From positions 62,001-126,000 of the forward strand of contig NZ_JBBAYJ010000004.1 of the NCBI RefSeq assembly GCF_037153975.1: DNA of 64,000 bases, written 5' to 3'. Below the pieces are notes generated by a model. It did not search any database. It worked only from the letters and a program-made list of their open reading frames with translations, and was not told the DNA's origin. This stretch comes from Aquipuribacter sp. SD81 (GTDB lineage: Bacteria > Actinomycetota > Actinomycetes > Actinomycetales > JBBAYJ01). Below are positions 50,877-58,922 of this stretch, piece by piece. Each line of letters begins with the position of its first letter. The stretch's first letter is position 1. The position numbers were made by a program, and so were the translations under genes.

Positions 50877-50895
50877 CGTGGTTAACATCGTTAAC
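50855..50895. promoter_or_regulatory. Two GTTAAC-N3-GTTAAC operators
   Basis: GTTAAC-AAC-GTTAAC (50855-50869) and GTTAAC-ATC-GTTAAC (50881-50895), centres 26 bp apart, in the divergent region between the TetR and DUF2834 genes. AT-rich palindromes stand out sharply in this GC-rich genome. Almost certainly TetR operators. Confidence 0.8.
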
Positions 50896-50912
50896 CAACC
50901 TGAGGAGGCCTC

Positions 50913-51257
50913 GTGGTCGTCGTGTACGCAGTGCTCGCCGTCATCGGTCTGGCCGGCACGTGGTTCTTCAACATCCGCTCCATGACCGCGGGCGAGGACT
51001 ACCTCGCCGGCTGGTTCGGCACCGCCGCCTCGAGCAGCGCCGCCGCCGACGTCCTCGTCGCGGCGGTCGCGGCCTGTCTGTTCCTGCTGGTGGAGGCACG
51101 CCGTCTCGGCATGCGGTGGGCGTGGGTGCTCGTGCCGCTCACCCTCGCGGTGGCGGTCGCCTTCACGTTCCCCCTGTTCCTCGCGTGGCGGGAGGTCGTG
51201 CTGCGCCGACGTGCCGAGCGGTCCACCCCCGGAGCCGCACACCACCTACCCGCCTGA
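50913..51257 (+). CDS. DUF2834 family membrane protein
   Basis: A 114-residue membrane protein with about three hydrophobic segments (VVVYAVLAVIGLAGTWFFN, AAADVLVAAVAACLFLLVEA, WAWVLVPLTLAVAVAFTFPL). The TWFFN and FLLVEARRLGM parts match the DUF2834 family. The start is GTG 50913 with a GAGGAGG site. It is under the two GTTAAC operators and likely regulated by the adjacent TetR protein. Function unknown. Confidence 0.8.
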   Translation: MVVVYAVLAVIGLAGTWFFNIRSMTAGEDYLAGWFGTAASSSAAADVLVAAVAACLFLLVEARRLGMRWAWVLVPLTLAVAVAFTFPLFLAWREVVLRRRAERSTPGAAHHLPA

Positions 51258-51268
51258 CACGGCGCGCC

Positions 51269-51808
51269 TCAGCCGGCCGTTCGGCCCGCGGCGCGCTCGA
51301 GGCGGAAGCAGAACGGCTCGGCGTGGCCCCGGCAGTCCATGAGCCCGAGCACTACGCGGGGCAGGTCACCGGTGTCGTCGGGGTCACGGCGGAACGCGTC
51401 GAGCACCGGCACGTGGTCGTAGACCATGGCCGCGCTCACCCGGCCGCGGACCTCGACGGCCCGCAGCCGCGCCCGCGGTCGGCGCGTCGCCAGCAAGGGG
51501 TGCGCGACGGCGGCCAGGCGGCCGGCCGCCGCCGAGCGAGGCAGCACACCCAGCGTACGCGCGGCCAGTGGCAGCAGCCGGGGCTCCAGCGCCCGGACCC
51601 GGCCGTCGCGGCCCTCGAAGAGCAGGGGGTCGACGTCGTCGTCGGAGCGGAACGCCTTGCCCCACCAGCCGTAGGTCCCCAGCAGCCCGTCGAGCACGTG
51701 CCCGGTCGGCACCGCCGAGCCCCGCCAACGGCCGTGCAGGGCCGAGGTCGGCAGCGGCTCGCCGGCGTCGAAGCGCTCGAGCGCCCTGTCCCGGTCGCCG
51801 CGGCTCAC
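51269..51808 (-). CDS. GXWXG/DUF4334 family protein
   Basis: A 179-residue soluble protein. The N-terminal GXWXG module is ALHGRWRGSAVPTGHVLDGL with GTYGWWGKAF. The DUF4334 part has SAAMVYDHVPVLDAFRRDPD and LGLMDCRGHAEPFCFRLER. Both domains occur together in many actinobacterial proteins of unknown function. The GTG start at 51808 overlaps the methyltransferase stop by 4 bp (GTGA), so the two genes are co-translated. Confidence 0.85.
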   Translation of the reverse strand: MSRGDRDRALERFDAGEPLPTSALHGRWRGSAVPTGHVLDGLLGTYGWWGKAFRSDDDVDPLLFEGRDGRVRALEPRLLPLAARTLGVLPRSAAAGRLAAVAHPLLATRRPRARLRAVEVRGRVSAAMVYDHVPVLDAFRRDPDDTGDLPRVVLGLMDCRGHAEPFCFRLERAAGRTAG

Positions 51809-53406
51809 CCCGCCGTCCCAGGCTGCGGCAGCTCGAGCAGCCCCTCGCGGACGAGGTCCTCGACGGCCGGCAGCAGCCGGTCGACGAGCGGTCCGGCCGG
51901 CTCCTCGAGGAGGTCCGCGAGCGCGGCGGCCAGCTGCCCGACGGTCAGCTCCCCGTCGCAGGCACCGACGAGGCCCGCGAGCGCGGCCGAGGCCTCGACG
52001 ACCCGGCCCCGGCGACGGGTGTCGACGAGGTGCACCGTTCGCAGGTCGGCCGCGCCGGGGTCGAGCTCGCGGCGCTCCACGACCCCGGCGGCGACGACCG
52101 GGCGGGCGGCGAGCAGCGCCGAGCGGTCGCGGTGGGCGCCCGCGCGTCCGAGGGCGTCGTGACCCGCGAGGCCCGCGGCGAGCACGTCACGCCACGCGCC
52201 CGGGACGCTCGCGTGCTCCTCGTCGAGCCGCAGCAGCGGCGGGGTCGAGGGGTCGGCGGCCCGGCGGCGCAGCGTGACGACACCGAAGCCGACGGCCTCG
52301 ACGCCGCGGGCGTCGAAGTCCTCCAGCCACGCCCGGTACCAGCGCGCCGCCTCGGCGGGGTCCGGCCGCCCGCCGTCGGCGATCCACGCCTCGGCGTACA
52401 GGGCGGGGTCGGCGAGCTCGCGCTGCACGACCCACACGTCGAGCACGTCGGCGCCCCCGCTCGCGGTCGCGACGTCGTGCTGCGACTGCTCCGCCCAGCC
52501 CCGCAGCCGCGCCCGCCAGCCCTCGCCCGCACGGTCCTCCCAGTTGCCGAGGAACTGCGCGAGGCCGCCCTCGGCGAGGTGCAGCGGCGCCTCCCGCAGC
52601 ATCCGGCGCACCACGTCGTCGCCGTCGAGGCCGGCGTCACGGTACGTGTACGTCGGCACGTCGGGCCGACGGGGCGTGACGACGAAGGGCAGGTTCGCGA
52701 CGACCCGGTCGAAGCGCTCGCCCGCGACGGGGGCCAGCAGGCTGCCGGGCCGCACGTCGACGTCGACGTCGTTGAGCGCGGCGGTGAAGCGGGCGAAGGC
52801 GCACGCCCGCTCGCTGAGGTCGGTGGCGACGACGCTCGCGCCCGTGCGCGCCAGGTGCAGCGACTGCACGCCGGACCCGGCTCCCACGTCCAGGCAGCGC
52901 ATGCCGGACAGGGCGGGCACCGTGGCCTCCACCAGCGTGGTCGACGCCGCGCCGACCCCCAGCACGTGGTCGGTGGGCAGCACCCCACCCTGCTGCGCGA
53001 CCTCGCCCAGGTCGGCGCACACCCACCAGGCCGACTCCCCCAGGTCGTCGGCGACCGCGTGCGGCTGCAGGTCGACGCAGGCGCGGACCCCGCCGTCGAC
53101 GACGCGCAGCAGGCCGAGCGACTCCGCGGCGGCGACCCCGGTGGACGGCAGGGCCGCCTCCGCCTGCGCCCGCGACACCTCGTCGCCCAGGGTGAACAGC
53201 CGCAGCAGGACCCCCACCGGGTCGTCACCGTCGGCCAGGACCCGGCGGGCGGGGACGGCCTGGTCCCGGGCCAGCGCCCGCGCGGCGACGTCCCCGAGCC
53301 GCTCGACCACGCCGTCGACCGTGTAGCCGGCGGCCGCCAGGTCCGCCCGCAGCGGCCCCAGGTCGAGGTCGGCTCGGGGCGGGGGCGTGGGGAGGTCCTC
53401 GGGCAC
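51805..53406 (-). CDS. Class I SAM-dependent methyltransferase with DUF7059
   Basis: A 533-residue protein. Residues about 1-90 carry a DUF7059-type N-terminal domain. The SAM-binding fold is at about 165-290: CLDVGAGSGVQSLHLARTGA, VVATDLSERACAFARFT, and the motif IV region VVANLPFVVTP, an NLPF variant of the NPPY motif found in N- or protein-methyltransferases. The C-terminus is helical and unassigned. The target could be nucleic acid or protein, like PrmC/PrmB. The start is an ATG/GTG at 53406. Coupled to the DUF4334 gene downstream. Confidence 0.8.
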   Translation of the reverse strand: MPEDLPTPPPRADLDLGPLRADLAAAGYTVDGVVERLGDVAARALARDQAVPARRVLADGDDPVGVLLRLFTLGDEVSRAQAEAALPSTGVAAAESLGLLRVVDGGVRACVDLQPHAVADDLGESAWWVCADLGEVAQQGGVLPTDHVLGVGAASTTLVEATVPALSGMRCLDVGAGSGVQSLHLARTGASVVATDLSERACAFARFTAALNDVDVDVRPGSLLAPVAGERFDRVVANLPFVVTPRRPDVPTYTYRDAGLDGDDVVRRMLREAPLHLAEGGLAQFLGNWEDRAGEGWRARLRGWAEQSQHDVATASGGADVLDVWVVQRELADPALYAEAWIADGGRPDPAEAARWYRAWLEDFDARGVEAVGFGVVTLRRRAADPSTPPLLRLDEEHASVPGAWRDVLAAGLAGHDALGRAGAHRDRSALLAARPVVAAGVVERRELDPGAADLRTVHLVDTRRRGRVVEASAALAGLVGACDGELTVGQLAAALADLLEEPAGPLVDRLLPAVEDLVREGLLELPQPGTAG

Positions 53407-53498
53407 CGGCCCACGCTATCCACCGGCCGGGGCACGACCACCCGCGAGGAACGTCCCGTCGTGCGGTTCCGGTGCGTGCGGTCCTAGCGTGGCAGCCC

Positions 53499-53767
53499 AT
53501 GACCGGCCGGGACCGTCGTCGCCACCGTCCCGCCCCCGGGGGGACCGTGGCCGTGCTGGCCCTGGTCCTCGCGGGCTGCTCGGCCTCCGGCGGGGTCACG
53601 TCGGCCCCGGTCACCGACGCGCCGAGCACGGCCGTGGCCGCACCGAGCACTGCGGATCTACCCCCCCGAACGAGACCGCGTCGCTGTTCGCGCCCTACCC
53701 GTCCACCGGGTGCGCGGCCGACGACGTCCGGCTGCTGACGGTGCGGCCGTACGCACCCGAGGGCTGA
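53499..53767 (+). pseudogene. Frameshifted small lipoprotein gene
   Basis: The ATG at 53499 opens a lipoprotein: signal APGGTVAVLALVLAGCSASG, then PVTDAPSTAVAAPSTADL. At a run of seven C (53661-53667) the frame breaks. A sensible C-terminus (NETASLFAPYPSTGCAADDV, RLLTVRPYAPEG) continues in the next frame to the stop at 53767. Adding one C restores a product of about 89 residues. In the unshifted frame the gene ends at 53738 with an Arg/Pro-rich tail. It may be a real mutation, a slippery site, or a sequence error. Function unknown. Confidence 0.55.
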
Positions 53768-53812
53768 GCCGACGGCTACCCACCACGAGCCGATACGGGC
53801 AGACTGCTCTCG

Positions 53813-55282
53813 GTGACGACCGAGAGCATCCCGGACGCGCCCGCCGTGGCCCCGCACGACCCGGGCCCGGACGACCTCCGCTACGACTACGACCTGCTCG
53901 TCATCGGCTCCGGCCCCGGGGGGCAGAAGGCGGCGATCGCCGCGGCCAAGCTCGGCAAGCGGGTCTGCGTGGTCGAGCGCAAGCACATGGTGGGCGGGGT
54001 GTGCGTCAACACCGGCACCATCCCGTCCAAGACGCTGCGCGAGGCCGTCATGTACCTCACGGGCATGGCCCAGCGCGACGTGTACGGCGCCAGCTACCGC
54101 GTCAAGGCCGACATCACCGTGCAGGACCTGCTGGCCCGGACCCAGCACGTCATCGGCCGCGAGGTCGAGGTCGTGCGGGCGCAGCTGCTCCGCAACCACG
54201 TGACGCTGCTGTCGGGCAGCGGCCGCTTCGTCGACCCGCACACCGTCGCGGTGACCGGCGACGCCGGGTCACCCGACCTCACCGTCACCGCGGCGAACGT
54301 CGTGCTCGCCACCGGCACGAGCCCCGCCCGGCCGTCCTCGGTCGAGTTCGGCCCCCGGGTCGTCGACTCCGACGGCGTCATCGACCTCGAGCGCGTGCCG
54401 TCGTCCATGGTCGTGGCCGGCGCCGGGGTCATCGGCATCGAGTACGCGTCGATGTTCGCCGCGCTCGGCACCCGGGTGACGGTCGTCGACAAGCGCCCGG
54501 CGCTGCTGGAGTTCTGCGACCCGGAGGTCGTGGAGTCCCTCAAGTTCCACCTGCGCGACCTCGCGGTCTCCTTCCGGCTCGGCGAGGAGGTCGCCTCGGT
54601 CGAGGCGAACGGCTCGGGGACGGTCACGACGCTGACCTCCGGCAAGCGGATCCCGGCCGAGACGGTCATGTACTCCGCGGGGCGGCAGGGCCAGACCGAC
54701 GCCCTCGACCTCGCCGCCGCCGGCCTGGAGGCGGACTCCCGCGGCCGGATCGCGGTCGGGGACCACTACCGGACCTCGGTGCCGCACATCTACGCCGTCG
54801 GCGACGTCATCGGCTTCCCGGCGCTCGCGGCCACGAGCATGGACCAGGGCCGGATCGCGGCCTACGAGGCGTTCGGCGAGCCGGTGCGCGACCTCACGGC
54901 GCTGCAGCCCATCGGCATCTACACGATCCCCGAGATCAGCTACTGCGGCCGCACCGAGGCGGACCTCACCGCCGACGCCGTCCCGTACGAGGTGGGCGTC
55001 GCGCGCTACCGCGAGCTCGCACGCGGGCAGATCGTCGGTGACCCGTACGGGATGCTCAAGCTGCTCGTCCACACCGGCACCCGCGAGCTGCTCGGCGTGC
55101 ACGTGTTCGGCACGGCCGCGACCGACCTCGTGCACATCGGTCAGGCGATCATGGGCTGCGGCGGCACGGTCGACTACCTCGTCGACACCGTCCTCAACTA
55201 CCCGACCCTGTCCGAGGCGTACAAGGTCGCCGCGCTCGACGTGACGAACAAGATCCGGGCGGTCGAGCGGTTCGCCGTGTGA
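53813..55282 (+). CDS. sthA: Soluble NAD(P)+ transhydrogenase
   Basis: A 489-residue flavoprotein that moves hydride between NADPH and NAD+. The FAD-binding start is [19 protein letters not shown]. The usual disulfide site of the family is altered to [16 protein letters not shown] (a lone Cys, no CxxxxC), which marks the SthA branch rather than lipoamide dehydrogenase. The second nucleotide site is [20 protein letters not shown] and the C-terminal dimer domain includes [12 protein letters not shown]. The start is GTG 53813. A strong hairpin follows the gene. Confidence 0.94.
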   Translation: MTTESIPDAPAVAPHDPGPDDLRYDYDLLVIGSGPGGQKAAIAAAKLGKRVCVVERKHMVGGVCVNTGTIPSKTLREAVMYLTGMAQRDVYGASYRVKADITVQDLLARTQHVIGREVEVVRAQLLRNHVTLLSGSGRFVDPHTVAVTGDAGSPDLTVTAANVVLATGTSPARPSSVEFGPRVVDSDGVIDLERVPSSMVVAGAGVIGIEYASMFAALGTRVTVVDKRPALLEFCDPEVVESLKFHLRDLAVSFRLGEEVASVEANGSGTVTTLTSGKRIPAETVMYSAGRQGQTDALDLAAAGLEADSRGRIAVGDHYRTSVPHIYAVGDVIGFPALAATSMDQGRIAAYEAFGEPVRDLTALQPIGIYTIPEISYCGRTEADLTADAVPYEVGVARYRELARGQIVGDPYGMLKLLVHTGTRELLGVHVFGTAATDLVHIGQAIMGCGGTVDYLVDTVLNYPTLSEAYKVAALDVTNKIRAVERFAV

Positions 55283-55292
55283 GGCGTGGGTC

Positions 55293-55335
55293 TGCGTCCC
55301 TGTCGACGGACGCGCCGTCCGTCGACAGGAACGCA
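55293..55335 (+). terminator. Strong hairpin after sthA, echoing the 31-bp repeats
   Basis: A 14-bp perfect stem CCTGTCGACGGACG/CGTCCGTCGACAGG with a CGC loop, extended by TGCGT/ACGCA. It sits between convergent sthA and hppA. It contains TCCCTGTCGACG, a 12-base match to units of the tandem array at 1086-1240. Confidence 0.8.
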
Positions 55336-55345
55336 GGCACGGGGC

Positions 55346-57646
55346 TCAGACGCGCGTGGCCACCGGCACGTCGTCGGTCATGCTCGACCTGCGGAACTTC
55401 GACACGACGACCGCGACGACGATGACGGCGAACGCGACACCGGCGATGCCGTAGCGCAGCGCGTCGTTCTGCCCGTCGCCGATGCTGAGCGACACGACCG
55501 CGGGGGCGATGAGGACCGCGACGAGGTTCATCACCTTGATGAGCGGGTTGATGGCCGGGCCGGCGGTGTCCTTGAACGGGTCACCGACGGTGTCGCCGAT
55601 GATCGTCGCCTCGTGGGCGGGAGAGCCCTTGCCGCCGTGGGCGCCGTCCTCGACGAGCTTCTTCGCGTTGTCCCACGCGCCGCCGGAGTTGGCGAGCAGC
55701 ACGGCCATGAGCGCACCGGCCGCGATCGCGCCGGCGAGGTAGCCCGCGAGGGGGCCGACACCGAGGCCGAAGCCGACGGCGATCGGCGCGAAGGCGGCGA
55801 GCAGGCCCGGCGTGGCGAGCTCGCGCAGCGAGTCGCGCGTCACGATGTCGACGACCTTGCCGTACTCGGGCTTGCCCGTGCCCTCCATGATCCCGGGGAT
55901 GTCGCGGAACTGGCGGCGCACCTCGAACACGACGGCGCCGGCCGCCCGGCCGACCGCGTTGATGGCCAGGCCCGAGAAGAGGAACACGACGGCCGCGCCG
56001 AGCAGGACGCCGACGAGCGTGGCCGGGGAGACGATGCCGTAGTCGACGCTGTCGAGCGCGGCGCCCGCCTCGCCGAGCGCGGTGCGGATCGCGTCGGTGT
56101 AGGAGCCGAAGAGCGCCGTCGCCGCCAGCACGGCGGTCGCGATGGCGATGCCCTTGGTGATGGCCTTGGTCGTGTTCCCCACCGCGTCGAGGTCGGTGAG
56201 GATCTGCGCGCCGGTCGCGTCGACGTCGCCGGACATCTCGGCGATGCCCTGGGCGTTGTCGCTCACCGGGCCGAAGGTGTCCATCGCGACGATGACGCCG
56301 ACGGTGGTGAGCAGGCCGCAGCCGGCGAGCGCGATGAGGAACAGCGACAGCGTGACCGAGCCGCCGCCGAGCAGGAAGAGGCCGAAGACGGCCGCGGCGA
56401 GGACACCGACGGTGTAGACGGCGGACTCCAGGCCGAGGCCGAAGCCGGACAGCACGACCGTCGCAGGACCGGTGAGGGCCGTCTCCGCGACGTTGCGGGT
56501 GGGCGGCTTGATGGTGTCGGTGAAGTAGCCGGTGAGCCACAGGATGACGCCGGCCAGCACGATGCCGACGACGACCGCGACGGTGGCGACCAGGCGGGGG
56601 TCGCCCGGCAGGTCGAGGATCGCGGTGTCGGCGACCTCGGAGAACTCGGAGAACGACCCCGGCAGGTACAGGTACGCGGCGGCCGCGGACAGCGCCGCGG
56701 CGATGAGCGCCGACAGGTAGAAGCCACGGTTGATCGAGGTGAGGCCCGACTCGCCCTCGCGCGGCTTCACGAGGTAGACGCCGAGGACCGCCGTGATCGC
56801 ACCGAGCGCGGGCACGATGAGCGGGAACACGAGACCGGCCTCGCCGAAGGCGGCCTTGCCGAGGATGAGGGCGGCCACGAGCGTGACGGCGTAGGACTCG
56901 AAGAGGTCCGCGGCCATGCCGGCGCAGTCGCCGACGTTGTCGCCGACGTTGTCGGCGATCGTCGCGGCGTTGCGCGGGTCGTCCTCCGGGATGCCCGCCT
57001 CGACCTTGCCGACGAGGTCGGCACCGACGTCGGCGCCCTTGGTGAAGATGCCGCCGCCGACGCGCATGAACATGGCGAGGAGGGCGGCCCCGAAGCCGAA
57101 GCCCTCGAGCACGGTGGGGGCGCTGCTGCGGTAGATGAGCACGACGAGCGCCGCGCCGAGCAGGCCGAGGCCGACCGTCGCCATGCCGACCGTCCCGCCG
57201 GTGCGGAACGCGATGCGCATGCCGAGGTCGCGGCCGCCGGGGTGGCGGGCCGCGGCGGCGACGCGCAGGTTGGCGCGGGTGGCCAGCCACATGCCGAGGT
57301 AGCCGATGCCGGCGGAGAACGCGGCGCCGACGACGAAGGCGATGCTGCGCCCGACGCGGATGTCGCCGTCGCCCGGCAGCAGGAACAGCAGGCCGAAGAC
57401 GAGGACGACGAACAGGCCGAGGGTCCGGAACTGCCGGCTCAGGTAGGCCGAGGCCCCCTCCTGCACGGCGGTGGCGATCTCCCCCATGCCCGGCGTGCCC
57501 TCGGGGGCGCTGAGGACCTGGCGGCGGAAGACGGCGGCCATGGCCAGCGACGCGACGGCGATCGCGAAGACCACGGCGACGATGGCGTACGACGACGCGC
57601 CGAAGCCGACGTCGACCCCTCCGGCCGCGAGCGTGGGGCTGGGCAT
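55346..57646 (-). CDS. hppA: Membrane proton-pumping pyrophosphatase, potassium-independent type
   Basis: A 766-residue integral membrane pump with about 15-16 membrane segments. Pyrophosphate-binding motifs are intact: DVGADLVGKVEAGIPEDDPR and NVGDNVGDCAGMAADLFE. The region GNTTKAITKG has Lys and Thr where K+-dependent enzymes have Ala and Gly, so it should be the K+-independent H+-pumping form. The ATG at 57646 has a GGAGGA site. It hydrolyses PPi to build a proton gradient. The 247-bp upstream region is gene-free and contains a short hairpin. Confidence 0.96.
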   Translation of the reverse strand: MPSPTLAAGGVDVGFGASSYAIVAVVFAIAVASLAMAAVFRRQVLSAPEGTPGMGEIATAVQEGASAYLSRQFRTLGLFVVLVFGLLFLLPGDGDIRVGRSIAFVVGAAFSAGIGYLGMWLATRANLRVAAAARHPGGRDLGMRIAFRTGGTVGMATVGLGLLGAALVVLIYRSSAPTVLEGFGFGAALLAMFMRVGGGIFTKGADVGADLVGKVEAGIPEDDPRNAATIADNVGDNVGDCAGMAADLFESYAVTLVAALILGKAAFGEAGLVFPLIVPALGAITAVLGVYLVKPREGESGLTSINRGFYLSALIAAALSAAAAYLYLPGSFSEFSEVADTAILDLPGDPRLVATVAVVVGIVLAGVILWLTGYFTDTIKPPTRNVAETALTGPATVVLSGFGLGLESAVYTVGVLAAAVFGLFLLGGGSVTLSLFLIALAGCGLLTTVGVIVAMDTFGPVSDNAQGIAEMSGDVDATGAQILTDLDAVGNTTKAITKGIAIATAVLAATALFGSYTDAIRTALGEAGAALDSVDYGIVSPATLVGVLLGAAVVFLFSGLAINAVGRAAGAVVFEVRRQFRDIPGIMEGTGKPEYGKVVDIVTRDSLRELATPGLLAAFAPIAVGFGLGVGPLAGYLAGAIAAGALMAVLLANSGGAWDNAKKLVEDGAHGGKGSPAHEATIIGDTVGDPFKDTAGPAINPLIKVMNLVAVLIAPAVVSLSIGDGQNDALRYGIAGVAFAVIVVAVVVSKFRRSSMTDDVPVATRV

Positions 57647-57689
57647 CGGTCCTCCTCAGGACGGCCGGGCAGGGCCGTGTCGTGGTGCG

Positions 57690-57707
57690 GTCCAGCACCG
57701 GCTGGAC
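57690..57707 (-). promoter_or_regulatory. Small hairpin in the hppA upstream region
   Basis: GTCCAGC-ACCG-GCTGGAC, 44 bp before the hppA start, in an otherwise gene-free 247-bp stretch (57647-57893). It may be a leader stem or an operator. I see no riboswitch-type conserved pattern and nothing else identifiable in this region. Confidence 0.35.
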
Positions 57708-57893
57708 GGTGGCGTGCGGGTGGGTGGTGCAGCACCTGCCGCGGCGGCACACCGGCAGCCTCGTCGTCGAGTCACCGGGGCCCCCTCTGTCACGGTGGGT
57801 GAGCGCTCGGAGTCTAGGGGGTGGGGGCAGCGCCCGCCGACACCCGGGCGGACCGGTGTGGCCCGCGTCACGTCGCGGAGGTGGCCGCCCGGG

Positions 57894-58328
57894 TCAGAGG
57901 AGGTCGCGCCAGGTCAGCACCGTGACGTCGCCGTCGACGTGGACGTCGTCGGCCAGCCCGCGCAGCAGGGCGAGCGCGAGGTCGTCGCCGCCGGCCTCGG
58001 GCAGGCCGGTCGCGACGCTGCTGAGCAACGACAGGCCCCCGCCGACGCGGACCACGAACTGCTCACCCAGCTCGCCGCCGGGGCCGAGGACCACCTCGAC
58101 CGCGCGGTCGGTGATGGTGTTGAGCGCCCACGTCACCGCCTCGCCGACGGCGATGCGCACCTCGTCGACGCGGTCCTCGGGCAGCCCCTCGCGCCGCGCG
58201 ACCGCGGCCGCGACGAGGCGGGCGGTCCGGACGTTCTCCGGGGAGCCGCCGATCCGCAGGACGACGTCCTCGTCGCCCGCGACGGCCCCCATCGGCAGCT
58301 CCACGGCGTCGGACCCCGGCGACGGCAC
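57894..58328 (-). CDS. HATPase_c anti-sigma/regulatory kinase partner of the STAS gene
   Basis: A 144-residue protein of the RsbW/SpoIIAB-like GHKL type. The N-box region is VDEVRIAVGEAVTWALNTIT and the later region LLRGLADDVHVDGDVTVLTW fits the fold, with a short form of the Gly-rich lid. Such proteins bind a sigma factor and phosphorylate the STAS antagonist. It follows the BldG-like gene by 4 bp in one operon, which supports the pairing. Several canonical residues are unclear, so it may be a divergent kinase. GTG start at 58328. Confidence 0.75.
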   Translation of the reverse strand: MPSPGSDAVELPMGAVAGDEDVVLRIGGSPENVRTARLVAAAVARREGLPEDRVDEVRIAVGEAVTWALNTITDRAVEVVLGPGGELGEQFVVRVGGGLSLLSSVATGLPEAGGDDLALALLRGLADDVHVDGDVTVLTWRDLL

Positions 58329-58332
58329 GACC

Positions 58333-58725
58333 TCAGCCGGCCGTGCCGGTGCCGTCCCGGCCCGCCTCCGCGGCCCCGCCGTCGGAGGCCGAGGAGCCGA
58401 GGGCCTCGTCGAGCGAGCCGTGGATGGTGAAGACCTTCGTCAGGCCGGTGATGCGGAAGACCTTGAGGATCTTCTCGCTGGAGCAGACCAGCTCGAGGTC
58501 GCCGTCCATGGTGCGCACCCGCTTGAGCCCGCCGACGAGGACCCCGAGGCCCGTCGAGTCGAGGAAGTCGGTGCCGCTCATGTCCACGACGATGTGGCGG
58601 GCGCCGTCGGCGACGGCGTCGTTGAGCTGGCTGCGCAGCTGGGGGGCGGTGTACACGTCGATCTCGCCGCCGACCTCGACGACCGTCCGGTCACCGACCG
58701 TCCGCGTGGCCAGGGACAGGTCCAC
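58333..58725 (-). CDS. bldG: BldG-like STAS anti-sigma factor antagonist
   Basis: A 130-residue protein closely resembling Bld[21 protein letters not shown], the phospho-site segment [20 protein letters not shown] (Ser of DST), and [12 protein letters not shown]. In streptomycetes BldG controls sporulation and antibiotic regulation through anti-sigma partners. The C-terminal 25 residues are a Ser/Gly/Ala-rich tail. The GTG at 58725 has a GAGGAGGA site. It is divergent from the helicase gene and leads the operon with the HATPase gene. Confidence 0.92.
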   Translation of the reverse strand: MDLSLATRTVGDRTVVEVGGEIDVYTAPQLRSQLNDAVADGARHIVVDMSGTDFLDSTGLGVLVGGLKRVRTMDGDLELVCSSEKILKVFRITGLTKVFTIHGSLDEALGSSASDGGAAEAGRDGTGTAG

Positions 58726-58922
58726 GGGGGTCCTCCTCGTCAGTCCGTTCACGCGCTCCCGCGCGTGCGCCGCCGGGGGTCTCCCGGGGCGCTCCGCGAC
58801 AGTCAAGCACCCACCCGCCTCCCTCGTCCTGTCCACGCGGGGCGGGTCGCCCGATCCGCCCCCACCCGACCCGACGTGTCCCGGTGCTCGGATCCGTCCG
58901 GGGCGTGGTCCACCCTGGGACC

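Noticed and set aside
57647-57893. Riboswitch upstream of hppA
   Set aside because: The region has one small hairpin but none of the conserved cores of known riboswitches that I can recognise.
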